Source: an uncultured Mailhella sp. (GTDB taxonomy: Bacteria > Desulfobacterota > Desulfovibrionia > Desulfovibrionales > Desulfovibrionaceae). From it: DNA of 8,222 nucleotides. The DNA is taken from positions 1 to 8,222 of the forward strand of contig CAOMFZ010000098.1 of assembly GCA_948482415.1 (NCBI GenBank), read 5' to 3'. The notes under the pieces were generated by a model, which saw only the letters and a program-made list of their open reading frames with translations, was not told where the DNA came from and searched no databases. Both the position numbers and the translations under genes were made by a program. Shown here in pieces: positions 7,913 through 8,222 of this stretch (its first letter is position 1; each line of letters begins with the position of its first letter).

Positions 7913-7954
7913 TACTGAAAGTGTAATACCTCTTGATGCAGAAATTTTATTGCT

Positions 7955-8048
7955 GGAAATGTTTTGTCACTGGTGTGGCACGCAGTCTTCAAAACTGCAG
8001 TCAGGCAGCAATGTCTGGGGTAGGTTCGATTCCTATACATTTCCGCCA
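7955..8048 (+). tRNA. selC: tRNA-Sec (anticodon TCA, selenocysteine)
   Basis: The sequence folds into the special bacterial tRNA-Sec shape. The acceptor stem has 8 pairs (7955-7962 with 8037-8044, perfect). The D stem has 6 pairs (7965-7970 with 7975-7980) around a 4-base TGGT loop. The anticodon stem is 7982-7986 with 7994-7998, and its CTTCAAA loop places TCA at 7989-7991, which reads UGA. A long variable arm pairs 8002-8006 with 8013-8017. The T stem (8020-8024 with 8032-8036) encloses TTCGATT. Discriminator G8045 and an encoded CCA (8046-8048) finish it. It inserts selenocysteine at recoded UGA codons with SelA, SelB and SelD, none of which is in this window. It starts 42 bases after the YhcH-family stop, and I see no strong promoter of its own in that gap. 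Confidence 0.97.
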
Positions 8049-8072
8049 AAAGAGAACGTTAGAGCATTTCCG
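8038..8072 (+). repeat. 8-base direct repeat of the tRNA-Sec 3' end (8038-8045 and 8065-8072)
   Basis: CATTTCCG at the end of the tRNA acceptor strand (8038-8045) recurs exactly at 8065-8072, with 19 bases between the copies. Both copies are followed by an A-rich stretch, the first after the CCA end. It may be an attachment-site remnant or chance. Confidence 0.4.
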
Positions 8073-8096
8073 AAAATAGTTGCAATTTATTTTCTT

Positions 8097-8173
8097 GGGG
8101 GGAATTATATCTCTGCTGTCGCTATCCGTAAAGCTCATTCTTCGCTAACGGCTACCGCTCCCCCCACCCCCCC
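8097..8173. repeat. Imperfect palindrome bounded by G6 and C6-A-C7 tracts
   Basis: GGGGGG at 8097-8102 can pair with CCCCCC at 8160-8165, followed by A and seven more C. Inside it, 8120-8134 pairs imperfectly with 8144-8157: C8120-G8157, G8121-C8156, T8123-A8154, A8124-T8153, the run CCGT 8126-8129 with ACGG 8148-8151, and GC 8133-8134 with GC 8144-8145, around a 9-base loop. No gene explains it. Its G/C-rich make-up stands out against the AT-rich surroundings and suggests a REP-like interspersed element or a structured tRNA trailer. Confidence 0.45.
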
Positions 8174-8179
8174 TACACG

Positions 8180-8219
8180 CAAAACCGTTATAGACGTTGT
8201 CTATAACGGTTTTGTTTAT
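8180..8219 (+). terminator. Probable rho-independent terminator, perfect long inverted repeat
   Basis: AAAACCGTTATAGAC (8181-8195) and its exact reverse complement (8199-8213) are separated by the 3-base loop GTT. C8180-G8214 adds a sixteenth pair. T-rich sequence follows (TTT-G-TTT from 8211). Because A4 and T4 sit inside the two arms, it could work in both directions, as expected between convergent genes. It is the first strong terminator after the SBP-RSH-YhcH-tRNA series, about 130 bases past the tRNA end. Confidence 0.8.
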
Positions 8220-8222
8220 TAT

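Noticed and set aside
7908..7929. Direct repeat TGTAATAC (7908-7915 and 7922-7929) before tRNA-Sec
   Set aside because: It is short, one copy spans the stop codon of the upstream gene, and no -35 box fits either copy at normal spacing; too weak to call a regulatory site.
7977..7991. TGGCAC start of a sigma-54-like promoter
   Set aside because: The -12 GC element is missing at the required spacing and the bases are fully explained by the tRNA D and anticodon stems.
8049..8222. Plus-strand frame open from the tRNA end to the right edge
   Set aside because: It has no start codon or ribosome site, runs through the tRNA end, the C tracts and the terminator, and looks non-coding.
1..8222. CRISPR array, transposase or toxin-antitoxin pair
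   Set aside because: No regularly spaced repeats, no transposase-like frame and no pair of small adjacent genes was seen anywhere in the window.

Overview
The window looks like ordinary chromosome from an AT-rich, Gram-negative, probably anaerobic bacterium. A selenocysteine tRNA shows that the organism can make selenoproteins. A lipid-anchored family 5 solute-binding protein points to an envelope built for periplasmic or lipoprotein capture. The protein sequences read most like Desulfovibrionaceae and related deltaproteobacteria. That placement is an impression from sequence style; no database search was run.

Layout: (1) 1-3109, minus strand: one long gene for a SWIM zinc-finger plus SNF2-type DEAD/DEAH ATPase. 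It starts at 3109 and runs off the left edge just after helicase motif VI. (2) 3110-3376: a very AT-rich divergent intergenic region with possible plus-strand promoters and a twice-repeated A/T palindrome-like unit. (3) 3377-5023, plus: a lipoprotein substrate-binding protein of the oligopeptide/dipeptide (SBP_bac_5) family, with no permease or ATPase gene beside it. (4) 5090-7396, plus: a full-length bifunctional RelA/SpoT homologue for (p)ppGpp synthesis and hydrolysis, behind a perfect TTGACA box. (5) 7430-7912, plus: a small YhcH/YjgK/YiaL-family protein, 33 bases after the RSH stop, with its own GGAGG. (6) 7955-8048, plus: tRNA-Sec with anticodon TCA. (7) 8049-8222: a non-coding trailer with a short repeat of the tRNA 3' end, an imperfect palindrome bounded by G6 and C6/C7 tracts, and a perfect inverted repeat that is probably a terminator.

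The plus-strand genes probably form one or two transcription units. The RSH gene and the YhcH-family gene are close enough to be cotranscribed. The SBP gene may read through into them, but the RSH gene also seems to have its own promoter. The SNF2 gene is transcribed away from all of them. There is no clear functional link between peptide uptake, stringent response, the putative sugar anomerase and tRNA-Sec beyond housekeeping and nutrient response.

I found no convincing new multi-gene system. The best leads are small: the paired A/T sites upstream of the SBP gene, the structured G/C-tract element behind tRNA-Sec, and the 8-base copy of the tRNA 3' end next to it.
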